Origin: DAOMFB01 sp963721385
GTDB taxonomy: Bacteria > Acidobacteriota > Thermoanaerobaculia > UBA5066
Direction of reading: 5' to 3'
Assembly (NCBI GenBank): GCA_963721385.1
Contig: CAVRJB010000008.1
Location: forward strand, 62,001-126,000
DNA length: 64,000 nucleotides
The notes beneath the pieces were generated by a model. It was not told where the DNA came from. It saw only the letters and a list, made by a program, of their open reading frames with translations, and ran no database searches. Each line of letters starts with the position of its first letter. Position 1 is the stretch's first letter. Positions 41,602-50,095 of the stretch are shown here, piece by piece. The position numbers were made by a program, and so were the translations under genes.

Positions 41602-42792
41602 TCAGACGTCGCGCCCGAGGGCGGCCGCCCGCTGGCGAAGCGCGTCGCGGGGCGCGTCGTCGGGGAGATCGAGGAGGACCGGCGCGACGGGAAGGTCTCC
41701 CGGGTCCCAGTCGAGGAGGGCCGCGAGGGCGGGGGCCACGCGCTCGGCGGGCTCCCACGCCCGGGCGGCGCGGCGCGCGGGGAGCGCCAGCGCCGCTCGC
41801 TCCTCGGCCTCGTTCTCCGGGTCGAAGAGCGAGCCCTCGGCGAGCCGCTTCCTCCGTGCCTCGAGAACGCAGGTGTATTCGGTCCAGTCGGGCAGCGGGA
41901 CGTCGAGCCGCTCCTCCTCGGAAAGGCGCAGCACTTCGAGCCACCGGTCGACCGCGCGCGCGACCTGTCGCCGCGCGTCGGGTGCCGGGTCCCGTTCCTG
42001 GACTTTCTCCCGAGCCTCGACGGCGGCGTGGTGCCGGTCGAGGAGGTCGCGAAAGCGCGTCCACGTCATCCGCGCCTGGAAGCCCTTCTTCGGCCCCTCG
42101 TCGACTCCCCCCCGCCCGAGGTCCCGCAGGGCTTCGTCGCGCGCTCTCAGGCCGGGGACCCATCGCCCCGCCGACAGGAGCACCACCGAGCCGAGGTCGA
42201 GGTCCGTCGCCGCGACCGCGCGGAGGGCGGAGCGGGCCGGTTCTCCCGAGGGCGAGCGGTCGACGGCGCGCTCGGCCGAAAGGAGCGAAGCGCCGCAGCG
42301 GACGAGGAGGCGCAGCGCTTCGAGCGGAACCGGCGCGATCCGGGCGGGATCGGGCGCGCCCGCGAGGAGCGAGGACGGCCCCGCGACGACGCGGTTCGCG
42401 GCGACGAGCTCGAGCGTCGCCAGCGTCGGCGGGAGGAGCGGCAGCTCGGCGCGCGCCACGGTCGCAATCACGAAGGAGACACGACGCGCTTTCGCCGCCT
42501 CGGCGGCGACCTTCCGGACGCCCTTCGCGAGGGCGGAGGCCCTCCGGACGGAGGCGTCGAGGACGACGAGGAGTTCGAGCGGGTCGGTCAGCGTCACGGT
42601 GCCGTCCTCGCCGCGCGTCGCGAGCCCCTCCCCGGCAGCCGGCGGGCCGCCGAGCGCCGCGCCGAGGAGCGCGTCTCCCGCGGCGTCGCCCGCGGCCGAG
42701 ACGAGTGCAGCGAGCGCGGCCTTCCCGCGTGCTTCCGCCTCGGGATCGCGGCAGAGCGTCAACGCCTGGAGGGCGGAACGGCTTTCGGACAC
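41602..42792 (-). CDS. Protein of unknown function, alanine- and arginine-rich
   Basis: A 396-residue soluble-looking protein. Near residue 70 comes LTDPLELLVVLDASVRRASA and then VSFVIATVARAELPLL, a beta-strand/aspartate pattern that could be a degenerate nucleotidyltransferase or Rossmann-type core. The C-terminal half is helical and charged, with WTEYTCVLEARRKRLAEG. No family was recognised. Start GTG is divergent from truA, and the promoters seem to overlap (42801-42807). Its stop lies 2 bp from the deacetylase stop. Confidence 0.65.
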   Translation of the reverse strand: MSESRSALQALTLCRDPEAEARGKAALAALVSAAGDAAGDALLGAALGGPPAAGEGLATRGEDGTVTLTDPLELLVVLDASVRRASALAKGVRKVAAEAAKARRVSFVIATVARAELPLLPPTLATLELVAANRVVAGPSSLLAGAPDPARIAPVPLEALRLLVRCGASLLSAERAVDRSPSGEPARSALRAVAATDLDLGSVVLLSAGRWVPGLRARDEALRDLGRGGVDEGPKKGFQARMTWTRFRDLLDRHHAAVEAREKVQERDPAPDARRQVARAVDRWLEVLRLSEEERLDVPLPDWTEYTCVLEARRKRLAEGSLFDPENEAEERAALALPARRAARAWEPAERVAPALAALLDWDPGDLPVAPVLLDLPDDAPRDALRQRAAALGRDV

Positions 42793-42800
42793 GTCGGGGC

Positions 42801-42807
42801 GAGAATA
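42801..42807. promoter_or_regulatory. Overlapping divergent -10 hexamers
   Basis: GAGAATA serves both ways. GAGAAT ends 6 nt before the truA GTG (plus strand), and TATTCT ends 9 nt before the GTG of the unknown gene (minus strand). The start codons are only 20 bp apart. Confidence 0.4.
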
Positions 42808-42812
42808 GCGAA

Positions 42813-43625
42813 GTGAAGGAATCCAGGACGTCCCGGATCCTCCGCGCCACGATCGAGTACGACGGCGCCCGCTACCGGGGCTGGCAGTCGCAGATGAACG
42901 CCCGCACCGTGCAGGGGGCGCTTTACGGCGCCGTCAAGCCGGTCCTCGGCGAGGGGACGCGGATCTTCGGGTCCGGGCGGACCGACGCCGGCGTCCACGC
43001 GCTCGGACAGGTCGCCTCGCTCTCACTCACGCACTCGGTCCCGGTCGGCGAGCTGCCGCGCCTCCGGCGCGCGATCAACGACGGCCTCCCGCCCGACGTC
43101 CACGTCCTCGCCCTCCAGCCGGCGCCGCCCGGCTTCCACGCCCGGCACGACGCGGCGCTCCGGATCTACCGCTACCGGCTCTCGCGGCGGCGGACCGCCT
43201 TCGGCAAGCCGTGGGTCTGGTGGGTGAAGGACCCGCTGGACGCCGCCGCCATGAAAAAGGCCGCCACGCTCTTCGCCGGGCGGCACGACTTCGCGAGCTT
43301 CTGCGAGAACGCGCCGGGTCACGATTCGACCCTCGTGGAGGTCGCGTGGGCGAAGGTGGAGACGCCCGCCTCCGTCCCCGACCTGATCCTCTTCCGGATC
43401 GCCGCCTCGCACTTCCTCTGGAAGATGGTGCGCCGCCTCGTCGGGACTCTCGTCGAGGTCGGGGCGGGACGGATGAGCGTGCAGAAGGTCGCCTCGTTTC
43501 TCGAGGCGAAGTCCACGGAGCCCGCGCGGCTCACCGCGCCGCCGTCGGGCCTCTTTCTCGAGACGGTGGTCTACGAGGGAGACCCGCCGCCGCCCGAGAT
43601 CGACCCGCTTCGGCCCGGCTGGTGA
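42813..43625 (+). CDS. truA: tRNA pseudouridine(38-40) synthase TruA
   Basis: A 270-residue TruA, normal length. The catalytic aspartate is D58 in GSGRTDAGVHALGQV. ATIEYDGARYRGWQSQ at the start and FLWKMVRRLVGTLVEVGAGR near the end are family signatures. It makes pseudouridine in the anticodon arm of several tRNAs. GTG start follows GAGAAT at 6 nt. Confidence 0.95.
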   Translation: MKESRTSRILRATIEYDGARYRGWQSQMNARTVQGALYGAVKPVLGEGTRIFGSGRTDAGVHALGQVASLSLTHSVPVGELPRLRRAINDGLPPDVHVLALQPAPPGFHARHDAALRIYRYRLSRRRTAFGKPWVWWVKDPLDAAAMKKAATLFAGRHDFASFCENAPGHDSTLVEVAWAKVETPASVPDLILFRIAASHFLWKMVRRLVGTLVEVGAGRMSVQKVASFLEAKSTEPARLTAPPSGLFLETVVYEGDPPPPEIDPLRPGW

Positions 43626-43677
43626 CGAAGCGAGGCGCGTTGCGAAGCGCCCGGCGCCGTGGTCTCATGGCCTCGCC

Positions 43678-45027
43678 ATGAGGTTCTCCCCGGCCGCTGC
43701 CTCTCTGCTCGCCGTCGCTCTCGCAGCTCTCGCAGCTCTCGCCCCCCTCCCTGCGGCCGCGGCCGCGCCCGCCGCTGTCGCGGCAGACAAGGCCGGCTTC
43801 ACGGTGCCCTTTCTGCAGGGGAAGCCCTTCGCGGAGCTCCTGAAGAGGGCGCGCGCCGAGAACAAGCCCCTCATGGTGGACATGTACGCGGTCTGGTGTG
43901 GCCCCTGCAAGCTGATGGACCGGACGACGTTCTCGGACCCGGCCGTCGGCGACTGGGCGAAGCGGAACGTCATCTCGGTCAAGATCGACGCGGAAAAGGG
44001 AGAAGGGCGGAAGCTCGCGCAGCGTTACATGGTCGCCTCGTTTCCGACAATCCTCTTCATCGACCCGAGCGGTCAGGAGATCGACCGCCTCGTCGCGGCC
44101 TACCCGCCCGCGCTGTTCCTCTCGGAGGCGGCCGCGGTCGTCGGAGGGACCTCGCCGCTCCAGACGGGGCTGAGGGAGCTTCAGAAGAAGTGGGATCCCG
44201 AGGTCGCGGCGCAGGCCGCCAGCGGCCTCGCGCAGCGGCACAACACGGCTCGCCTCCGCCCGCTCGTCGTCCGCTACGTCACCGAGAACGGCGACGCCTC
44301 GCCCGACACGGCGCTCCAGCTCCTGACCCTCCTCGCGGCCCTCGAGGACTTCGAGGGCAAGCTGAACCCCGAGACGGCCGACCTCGTCGCGACCTTCCTG
44401 TCCCGCGTGGGAAGCGACCCGAGGCGGGGCGCGCTGGCCATCTTCCTCGGGCGCGAGCAGGTCCGCCGCGGGGAGCCTGCTGCCGCGAAGAAGACCGCGA
44501 CGTCGGCACTCACGGCGCTCGGCGACTCGAGCCCCTACGCGCCGGAGCTCTGGGCCATCGTCGGTGCCGCCGAGAAGAAGGCCGGAAAGAGCGACGCCGC
44601 CATCGCCGCCTGCCGCCGCGCGGTGACGCTGGCCGAGGCCGCCGGCGTTCCGCCGTCCGCCAGGGGCGAGAAACAGATGGCCCTTGCCGAGCTCCTCGCC
44701 GACGCCGGGAAGGCCGACGAGGCCCGGGCCGCCCTGAAGGCGGCGCTCGAGCGCTGGCCGAACGACCCCGAGGCGTGGCGACGCGCCGCTCACGTCGAGC
44801 TGGTCCTCAAGGCGCCGGCGATGGCCGTCGAGTACGCGCGCCGCGCGGTCGACCTCTCGCAGGGCGAGGATGCCGGCGCGCAGGCGGCGCTCGGCGCGGC
44901 CCTCGGCGCGGCCGGCGACGCCACCGGCGCCGCGACCGCGTGGAAGCGCGCCGCCGAGTTGGAGCCGGACAACGCGGCCTACCGGAAGAGCGCCTCGTCC
45001 GCGAAGCCGCCGGCCAAGCCCTCCTGA
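43678..45027 (+). CDS. Exported thioredoxin-domain protein with TPR repeats
   Basis: A 449-residue protein. Signal peptide (LLAVALAALAALAPLPAAAA), then a thioredoxin fold with WCGPC in VDMYAVWCGPCKLMD and the cis-proline in VASFPTILFID. From about residue 160 on are helical TPR-like repeats ending KRAAELEPDNAAYRK. It would reduce or isomerise disulfides in the periplasm and hold partner proteins. TTGCGA and TCTCAT (17-nt spacing) upstream with a 9-nt gap to the ATG could be its promoter. Confidence 0.88.
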   Translation: MRFSPAAASLLAVALAALAALAPLPAAAAAPAAVAADKAGFTVPFLQGKPFAELLKRARAENKPLMVDMYAVWCGPCKLMDRTTFSDPAVGDWAKRNVISVKIDAEKGEGRKLAQRYMVASFPTILFIDPSGQEIDRLVAAYPPALFLSEAAAVVGGTSPLQTGLRELQKKWDPEVAAQAASGLAQRHNTARLRPLVVRYVTENGDASPDTALQLLTLLAALEDFEGKLNPETADLVATFLSRVGSDPRRGALAIFLGREQVRRGEPAAAKKTATSALTALGDSSPYAPELWAIVGAAEKKAGKSDAAIAACRRAVTLAEAAGVPPSARGEKQMALAELLADAGKADEARAALKAALERWPNDPEAWRRAAHVELVLKAPAMAVEYARRAVDLSQGEDAGAQAALGAALGAAGDATGAATAWKRAAELEPDNAAYRKSASSAKPPAKPS

Positions 45028-45065
45028 ATCCTCTCGCGCGCCTCCTCCTGACGTCGACGAGCCTC

Positions 45066-45935
45066 GTGCCCGATACGCCGGAGAGCCGCGCCCGCCGCGC
45101 GGCGCTCGAAGCCGCCTTCGCCGCGGGGCTGCGCGAGGCGGCGGGGCCGCGCGGCTTCGTCGAGACCTTCGTCCACGACGGGGATCCGCGCGAGAGGGCG
45201 CGCCTCGTCGCCCACGCGGCCTCACGCGGCCGCCCGGCCTCCCGGTCGACGCTTCTCTTCCTGCACGGCAAGGGGGGCTTCGCCGCCGAGTGGCGGCGGG
45301 ACGCCGTCCGGGCCGTGCGCCTCGGCTACAACGTCCTCGTCCCGGAGCTTCGCGCTCACCCGCCGTCGGGCGGCGATCGGATCACGTACGGCTTCCTCGA
45401 GCGGGAAGACATCGGGCTCCTCGCCGAGGAGGCCTCGCGAAGGTTCGGGCTCGACCCCGCGCGCGTCGGCCTCGACGGCTGCTCGATGGGGGCGCTCGTT
45501 GCGCTCCACGTCGCGGCTTCGAACCCGCGCGTCCGGGCGCTCTGGCTCTCGGCCCCGTTCGCCGACCTGCCGGCCATGGCGGTCCAGTATCTTCACCGCG
45601 CCACGCTCCTCCCGCGCTGGCTGGTGGAGGTTCCGGCCCGGCTCGCCGTTGCCGCGCTCGCGAGAGAGACCGGGCTCCCGCTGGCCGACCTCGACCCCGT
45701 CGCCGCGGCGCGGCGCGTCACCTGTCCGGCGACGCTCGTCCACGGCGAGAACGACGAGCTCGTCCCGGCCGCTTCCGCTCCGGCGCTCTACGCGGCGCTC
45801 GGCGGCGAGAAGACGCTTTGGCTGGTGCCACGATGCGGCCACTGCCACCACGCCGACGAGCCGTCGGGCCTGCGGACCGCGGAGTATCGCCGCCGCTGGA
45901 GCCGCTTCTTCAGCCGCGCTCTTCCGCCGCCGTGA
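45066..45935 (+). CDS. Alpha/beta hydrolase (prolyl oligopeptidase/esterase-like)
   Basis: A 289-residue protein. The nucleophile is in GLDGCSMGALVAL (GXSXG), the acid in LVHGENDELVP, and the histidine in RCGHCHHADEPSG. TLLFLHGKGGFAAEW supplies the oxyanion region. Substrate unknown. The GTG at 45066 is 38 nt after the thioredoxin gene stop, so the genes may be cotranscribed. Its end overlaps the convergent DUF4149-like gene by 26 bp. Confidence 0.8.
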   Translation: MPDTPESRARRAALEAAFAAGLREAAGPRGFVETFVHDGDPRERARLVAHAASRGRPASRSTLLFLHGKGGFAAEWRRDAVRAVRLGYNVLVPELRAHPPSGGDRITYGFLEREDIGLLAEEASRRFGLDPARVGLDGCSMGALVALHVAASNPRVRALWLSAPFADLPAMAVQYLHRATLLPRWLVEVPARLAVAALARETGLPLADLDPVAAARRVTCPATLVHGENDELVPAASAPALYAALGGEKTLWLVPRCGHCHHADEPSGLRTAEYRRRWSRFFSRALPPP

Positions 45936-46455
45936 CGGCGGGCGCCGTTGCCGGCGGCGCCGCCCCCTTCCCGGCCTGCGAGAATCCGATGAGGAAGGCC
46001 GCCGCCGCACAGACGATCCGGACGACGAGCGTCAGTGACGAGAGGCCATGAAGCCGTCCCCACGCCTTCCGGAGCGGGTCCGTCGCCGCGAGCAGGTCGA
46101 ACTCCGGTCCCGCCTTCTGGCGGAGGCTCACCATCTCGGGCGTCACGAGGTAGAGCGACACGAACGCGGCGACCGCCCCGATCGCGAGGAGTCGGAGCGC
46201 GGCAGCGCGCGCGACCCGCCCCCACGGGCGGACGCGGTTCTCGAAGAGGAAGAGGACGAGGAGCAGCCCCGCGGCGGCGAGGGAAACGACGTCGAGGACG
46301 TCGAGGAGCGCCCGGTTCACGAGCCCGCCGTCCGCCCGCGTCGGCGACGTCCGGAGGACGATGCCCGCCGCCCCGGCGAAGAAGAGCAGCGCTCCCGCCC
46401 AGAGGGCCGAGAGGAAGAACCAGGCTCCGAGCGCCGGCCGGGGCGTCCCCTCCAT
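45910..46455 (-). CDS. DUF4149-like membrane protein
   Basis: A 181-residue protein with four membrane segments. The pattern AWFFLSALWAGALLFFAGA at the start, YLVTPEMVSLRQKAGPEFD in the loop and WGRLHGLSSLTLVVRIVCA in the last segment match DUF4149 (TMEM205-like) proteins. Function unknown. Start codon overlaps the mqnD stop in TGATG, so it is translated with mqnD. Confidence 0.75.
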   Translation of the reverse strand: MEGTPRPALGAWFFLSALWAGALLFFAGAAGIVLRTSPTRADGGLVNRALLDVLDVVSLAAAGLLLVLFLFENRVRPWGRVARAAALRLLAIGAVAAFVSLYLVTPEMVSLRQKAGPEFDLLAATDPLRKAWGRLHGLSSLTLVVRIVCAAAAFLIGFSQAGKGAAPPATAPAVTAAEERG

Positions 46456-47309
46456 CACGTCTCGCTCACCCACTCCGGAACGACGAGCGACGGCAGAGCG
46501 CCCGCCTCGAAGCCGCGCGCGAGGAAGAGGCGCACCGCCTCGCGCCCGCGTTCGCCGTAGGCGAGGGTCCAGTCGTTCACGTACATCCCGACGAAGCGGT
46601 CGGCCTTCTCGCGGGAGAGGCCGCGCGCAAAGCGCATCGCGTCGGTGAGCGCCTCCTCGCGATGGGCGAGCGCGTACGCGATGGAGCGGCCGAGCCCCCG
46701 CGAGATCTTCCCGATCAGCTCCGGCCCGAGGTCCTTCCGGACCGCGTTTCCGCCAAGGGGGAGCGGCAGGGTGGTCTCCTCCTTCCAGACGACGCCGAGG
46801 TCGGCGACGAGGTCGAAGCCCTCGTCCTGCCAGGTCAGCTGCCCTTCGTGGATGACGACGCCCGCGTCCACCTCGCCCCGGAGCACGGCGTCGCCGACCT
46901 TGTCGAACGGAATCACGACGGGATCCGCCGCCGGGGCGTAGAGCCGGAGCGCGAGCGCGGCCGACGTCAGCGCACCGGGCACGGCGACCTTGCGGCCGGC
47001 AAGCGCGGTGAGCGTCTTCGGTGCGCGTTCGACCCGGCGCGCGATGACGCACGGCCCGTAGCCGTCGCCGAACGACGCGCCGTGCGGCAAGAGGACGTAC
47101 CGGTCGGCGAGCGACGCGTAGGCGTGGAACGAGATCGCGGTCACGGCGAGCTCGCCCCGGAGCGCGCGGCGGTTCAGCGTCTCGATGTCCGCGAGCTCGT
47201 GGCGGTAACGCACGCCCTCGGTGTCGACCGCGCCCGCGCGCAGACCGTAGAACATGAACGCGTCGTCGGAGTCGGGCGAGTGTGCGAGGACGATCACGGG
47301 TTCCGTCAT
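46455..47309 (-). CDS. mqnD: 1,4-dihydroxy-6-naphthoate synthase MqnD
   Basis: A 284-residue periplasmic-binding-protein-fold lyase of the futalosine route to menaquinone. The N-terminal VLAHSPDSDDAFMFYGLRAG is the family signature. AVTAISFHAYASLADRYVLL and GDGYGPCVIARR follow, with KVAVPGALTSAALALRLY as the second-domain loop. It cleaves cyclic de-hypoxanthine futalosine. The other mqn genes are outside the window. GGAGA lies before the ATG, and TACGAT at 47328-47333 (minus) is a possible -10. Confidence 0.9.
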   Translation of the reverse strand: MTEPVIVLAHSPDSDDAFMFYGLRAGAVDTEGVRYRHELADIETLNRRALRGELAVTAISFHAYASLADRYVLLPHGASFGDGYGPCVIARRVERAPKTLTALAGRKVAVPGALTSAALALRLYAPAADPVVIPFDKVGDAVLRGEVDAGVVIHEGQLTWQDEGFDLVADLGVVWKEETTLPLPLGGNAVRKDLGPELIGKISRGLGRSIAYALAHREEALTDAMRFARGLSREKADRFVGMYVNDWTLAYGERGREAVRLFLARGFEAGALPSLVVPEWVSET

Positions 47310-47421
47310 GCTCTGTCTCCGCGCGCGATCGTAGCCCGGATGCGCGACGACGCGACGCGCGGTGCCTCGCGAGGCGGCGAAGGCGAGCGAAAAAAAAGTG
47401 CGCGCGTCAAGAAAAAAATTC

Positions 47422-47451
47422 TTGCTTCGGCCATGAGGTTGCTCTTACAAT
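47422..47451 (+). promoter_or_regulatory. Promoter of the small lysine-rich peptide transcript
   Basis: TTGCTT at 47422-47427 and TACAAT at 47446-47451 are separated by 18 nt. Just upstream, CAAGAA and TTCTTG form an inverted repeat in an A-rich tract that stands out from the GC-rich surroundings. Confidence 0.55.
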
Positions 47452-47661
47452 TCCGTCAGCAAGAAAAAAGCGGCGCTGCGAGTTCAAGTCGCAACGCCGC
47501 GCTCGGGTGACCCGGACTCTTTGAAACCAGTCGACCTGGATCGAACGAAAGGCAGTCGGCAGATCCCGGAGTCGCGAGCCCCCGTCCTTCGAGGGACAGG
47601 CAAGCTAGCATGCGGTTTCCGGCTCTGTCAATCCAATCTGCCAGAGGAGGTGACAGAGTAC
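47452..47661 (+). ncRNA. About 200-nt structured leader, possible regulatory RNA
   Basis: Between the promoter and the peptide start is a leader with a strong hairpin: GCGGCGCTGCGA at 47470-47481 pairs with TCGCAACGCCGC at 47489-47500 around GTTCAAG (a 2x2 mismatch inside). Further stems seem possible near 47580-47610. No known RNA family was recognised. A leader this long is unusual for this genome. Confidence 0.4.
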
Positions 47662-47724
47662 ATGGCGACCAAGAAGAAAGGCAAGAAGGCTACCAAGAAG
47701 CCCGCGAAGAAGGGCAAGAAGTAG
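47662..47724 (+). CDS. 20-residue lysine-rich peptide
   Basis: The peptide has 11 lysines in 20 residues, with alanine, glycine, threonine and one proline: it starts MATKKKGKK and ends KKPAKKGKK. A strong ribosome site, GAGGAGGTGA, lies 9 nt before the ATG. A promoter and a strong terminator frame the transcript. The composition is like histone H1 tails and small DNA- or RNA-binding basic proteins, so nucleoid or ribosome association is possible. The nearly perfect expression signals argue that it is real despite the size. Confidence 0.7.
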   Translation: MATKKKGKKATKKPAKKGKK

Positions 47725-47760
47725 TTCCAAGTTTTTCAATCCACGGTATTTCCGGGAAAC

Positions 47761-47788
47761 GGGGGCTGGTCAAGCCCCCCTTTTTTTT
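47761..47788 (+). terminator. Rho-independent terminator
   Basis: GGGGGCT and AGCCCCC form a 7-bp stem with a 5-nt loop, followed by C and then eight T. It ends the lysine-rich peptide transcript. Confidence 0.9.
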
Positions 47789-47861
47789 CCGATTCTCGGC
47801 CGCCTCCCGCCCGGGCCGGCTCCCCTGATTTCCACACTCCCTCTCCCACTTTTGCACCGCC

Positions 47862-47881
47862 GTATATAAAAGTTTATATAC
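47862..47881. promoter_or_regulatory. Perfect dyad operator overlapping the PadR-gene -10
   Basis: GTATATAAA and TTTATATAC are perfect inverted repeats separated by AG. The right arm overlaps TATACT at 47877-47882, which ends 6 nt before the GTG of the PadR gene. Binding here would block the promoter, so autoregulation is likely. Confidence 0.7.
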
Positions 47882-47888
47882 TCTCCGC

Positions 47889-48389
47889 GTGTCCCTCCCG
47901 CACCTCCTGCTCGGCCTTCTTTCCCGCGGTCCCGCGAGCGGCTGGGACCTCCACGCCCGGCTCGTGAAGGACCCCTCGTTCGGGTGGGACGCGGAGCTCG
48001 CCCAGATCTACCCCGCGCTGAAGCGTCTCCTCCGCGGCGGCTTCGTGTCGCTCCGGCGGCGGCGCTCGACGAAGGGGCCGGCGCGGAGTGAGTACCGGCT
48101 GACGCTCGCGGGCCGGAAGGAGCTCGCGACGTGGCTCGCGGAGCCGCCGTCGCTCCCCCGGGCGAAGGACCCGGCGCTCGCCCGGATCGCGTTCCTCGAG
48201 CGGCGCGCTCCCGAGGCGCGCGTCGGCGCCCTCCACGCCTATCGCGCGCTCGTCGCCGACGCGCTGAAGGGCGCGGGTCCCGGGACGACGGCGGCGCGGC
48301 GCCGGCGCCGCGCCCTCCTCGAGACGGAGCTGGCGTGGGCCGTCGCCGAGGCGGCGGTTATCCTCTCGCGCAGCCGGAGAGACGGATGA
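47889..48389 (+). CDS. PadR-family transcriptional regulator
   Basis: A 166-residue protein. The winged helix covers PHLLLGLLSRGPASGWDLHA, then AQIYPALKRLLRGGFVSLRR and SEYRLTLAGRKELATWL, the PadR pattern. A C-terminal helical dimerisation part (ARIAFLERR onward) follows. It probably represses its own operon through the dyad at 47862-47881. Its stop overlaps the ATG of the next gene by 4 bases, and that gene overlaps the third, so three genes are transcribed together. Confidence 0.85.
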   Translation: MSLPHLLLGLLSRGPASGWDLHARLVKDPSFGWDAELAQIYPALKRLLRGGFVSLRRRRSTKGPARSEYRLTLAGRKELATWLAEPPSLPRAKDPALARIAFLERRAPEARVGALHAYRALVADALKGAGPGTTAARRRRRALLETELAWAVAEAAVILSRSRRDG

Positions 48390-50095
48390 GACGAACGGGG
48401 CGGACGCGACGGCGCGGGCAGGGCCCGGCGCTTTCGGAGCTGGAGCAGATCCGGCTGGCCCACGGCCCGGAGGCCGCCGCGAGGAAGCGGGAGCTTCTCG
48501 CCGCGCTCGGCCGTGGCCGATGCGCCTCGGCGAAGGCTCTGGTCCGCTTCCACGAGCTGCTCTGCTTCTTCCAGGCGTTTCCGGACGACGCCGCGACGCT
48601 GGCCCTCGTCGACGGGCTCCTCGCCCGCTTCTCCGGCCGGGCCGACCTCCGGCGCTTCCGGCGCGCGCTCGCGGACACAGGCATCGCCGGGACCGTCCTC
48701 GTCCTTCCGTTCTACTTTCCGACGGCCCGCTGGCTCGCGCGGCGGTGGGGTCCGCGCCTCACGATCGCCTGGAGAGAGTTCGGGAAGAAGGACGATCTCG
48801 AGCGGCTCTTCCCGCTCCTCTCCCTCTTCGCGGAGACGCCTGGCCTCGACGAGATCGACCTCAAGCCCCGGGGCTGGACGAAGCGCCTCGCCGGAGCCGG
48901 GGAGACCGACGCCGCGTTCCTCGTCCGCCGCGTCGACGCGCTCCCGTTCGACGCGTTCTGGAAGGAGTACCTCTACGAGAGTCTCGAGATGCCGCTCCGG
49001 CTCGCGCCGGGGCCGACGACGCCGTCGAGGACGCTCGCTCGCGTCGCCGGTGCCGCCCCGGTCTTCCCGCGCGGCCCGCTCGTCCGGTCGCGCCCCGACA
49101 TCCCGCGCGAGGTCGCGAGGCCGCCCCTGTCTCTCCGGACGGTCTCGGGCGCGGCGGCGCGCCGCCTTCTCGACGCGGCTCGCGCCTCGATGGTGACCCG
49201 CCAGCGCGACCTCGACATCTTCGAGTACGCCAGCGAGGCGGACGTCCGGCTCGCCACGTGCGGCGGCGGTCTCTCCTTCGCCGTGATCGGCGCGATTCCC
49301 GAGCGGCGCCTTCTTCTCGAGGGCGTCTACGCCTTCCTGACGCTGAAGAACGGCGTCCCCGTCGGTTACGTCCTCGTGAGCGCCCTCTTCGACTCGTCGG
49401 AGATCGCCTTCAACGTCTTCGAGTCGTTCCGGGGCGCGGAGGCCGGCCTCATCTACGGCCGCGTCCTGTCGGTCACGCGCGCCCTCTTCGGGTCCGACAC
49501 CTTCACGATCTTCCCGTACCAGCTCGGCGAGGGGAACCCCGAGGCGATCGCGTCCGGCGCCTGGTGGTTCTACCGGAAGTCCGGCTTCGCGCCGAAGGCG
49601 AAGGAGGCCATCGCCCTGATGCGGGCGGAAGAGGCCGCCGCGCGCCGCCATCCGTCCCACCGGACGTCCCCCGCGACGCTCAGGAAGCTCGCGAAGCACA
49701 ATCTCTACGTCCACCTCGGCAGGGAGCGCAACGACGTCATCGGCACCGTCGAGCTCCCGGACGTCGGGCTCCGCGTCACCGACGCCCTCGCCAAGCGGTT
49801 CGGCGCCGACCGCGAGCGCGCGGCCCGGGAGACGCTTCGCGAGGCCCGGACGGCTCTCGGGGTCGGGTCGTTTGCGGGTTTCTCCGCCGGCGAGCGGCTC
49901 GCGTTCGCCCGCTGGGCGCCCCTCGTGACGATCCTCCCGGGCCTCGCCCGCTGGAGCGTCGCCGACCGCCGCTCCCTCGTCCGGGTGATCCGCGCGAAGG
50001 GGGGCGTCCGCGAGTCCGACTTCGTCCGTCTCTTCGACGCGCACCGCCCGCTTCGCCGGGCGATCCTGGCGTTGGCCGCCGGGACCCGGACATGA
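48386..50095 (+). CDS. Large protein of unknown function in PadR operon
   Basis: A 569-residue soluble-looking protein. The N-terminal half has LVRFHELLCFFQAFPDD and VLVLPFYFPTARWLARRWG. The middle (about residues 290-415) has VYAFLTLKNGVPVGYVLVSA, FNVFESFRGAEAGLIYGRVL and GAWWFYRKSGFAPK, resembling a GNAT-like acetyltransferase core with its long helix and final strand. The C-terminus is helical (TALGVGSFAGFSAGERL). Full identity was not recognised. It overlaps the PadR gene and the SGNH hydrolase gene by 4 bases each. Confidence 0.75.
   Translation: MRRTGRTRRRGQGPALSELEQIRLAHGPEAAARKRELLAALGRGRCASAKALVRFHELLCFFQAFPDDAATLALVDGLLARFSGRADLRRFRRALADTGIAGTVLVLPFYFPTARWLARRWGPRLTIAWREFGKKDDLERLFPLLSLFAETPGLDEIDLKPRGWTKRLAGAGETDAAFLVRRVDALPFDAFWKEYLYESLEMPLRLAPGPTTPSRTLARVAGAAPVFPRGPLVRSRPDIPREVARPPLSLRTVSGAAARRLLDAARASMVTRQRDLDIFEYASEADVRLATCGGGLSFAVIGAIPERRLLLEGVYAFLTLKNGVPVGYVLVSALFDSSEIAFNVFESFRGAEAGLIYGRVLSVTRALFGSDTFTIFPYQLGEGNPEAIASGAWWFYRKSGFAPKAKEAIALMRAEEAAARRHPSHRTSPATLRKLAKHNLYVHLGRERNDVIGTVELPDVGLRVTDALAKRFGADRERAARETLREARTALGVGSFAGFSAGERLAFARWAPLVTILPGLARWSVADRRSLVRVIRAKGGVRESDFVRLFDAHRPLRRAILALAAGTRT

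Noticed and set aside
47476..47494. T-arm-like stem with loop GTTCAAG, possible tRNA or tmRNA
   Set aside because: The rest of the cloverleaf is missing, and the loop does not sit on the 5-bp stem in the T-arm arrangement.
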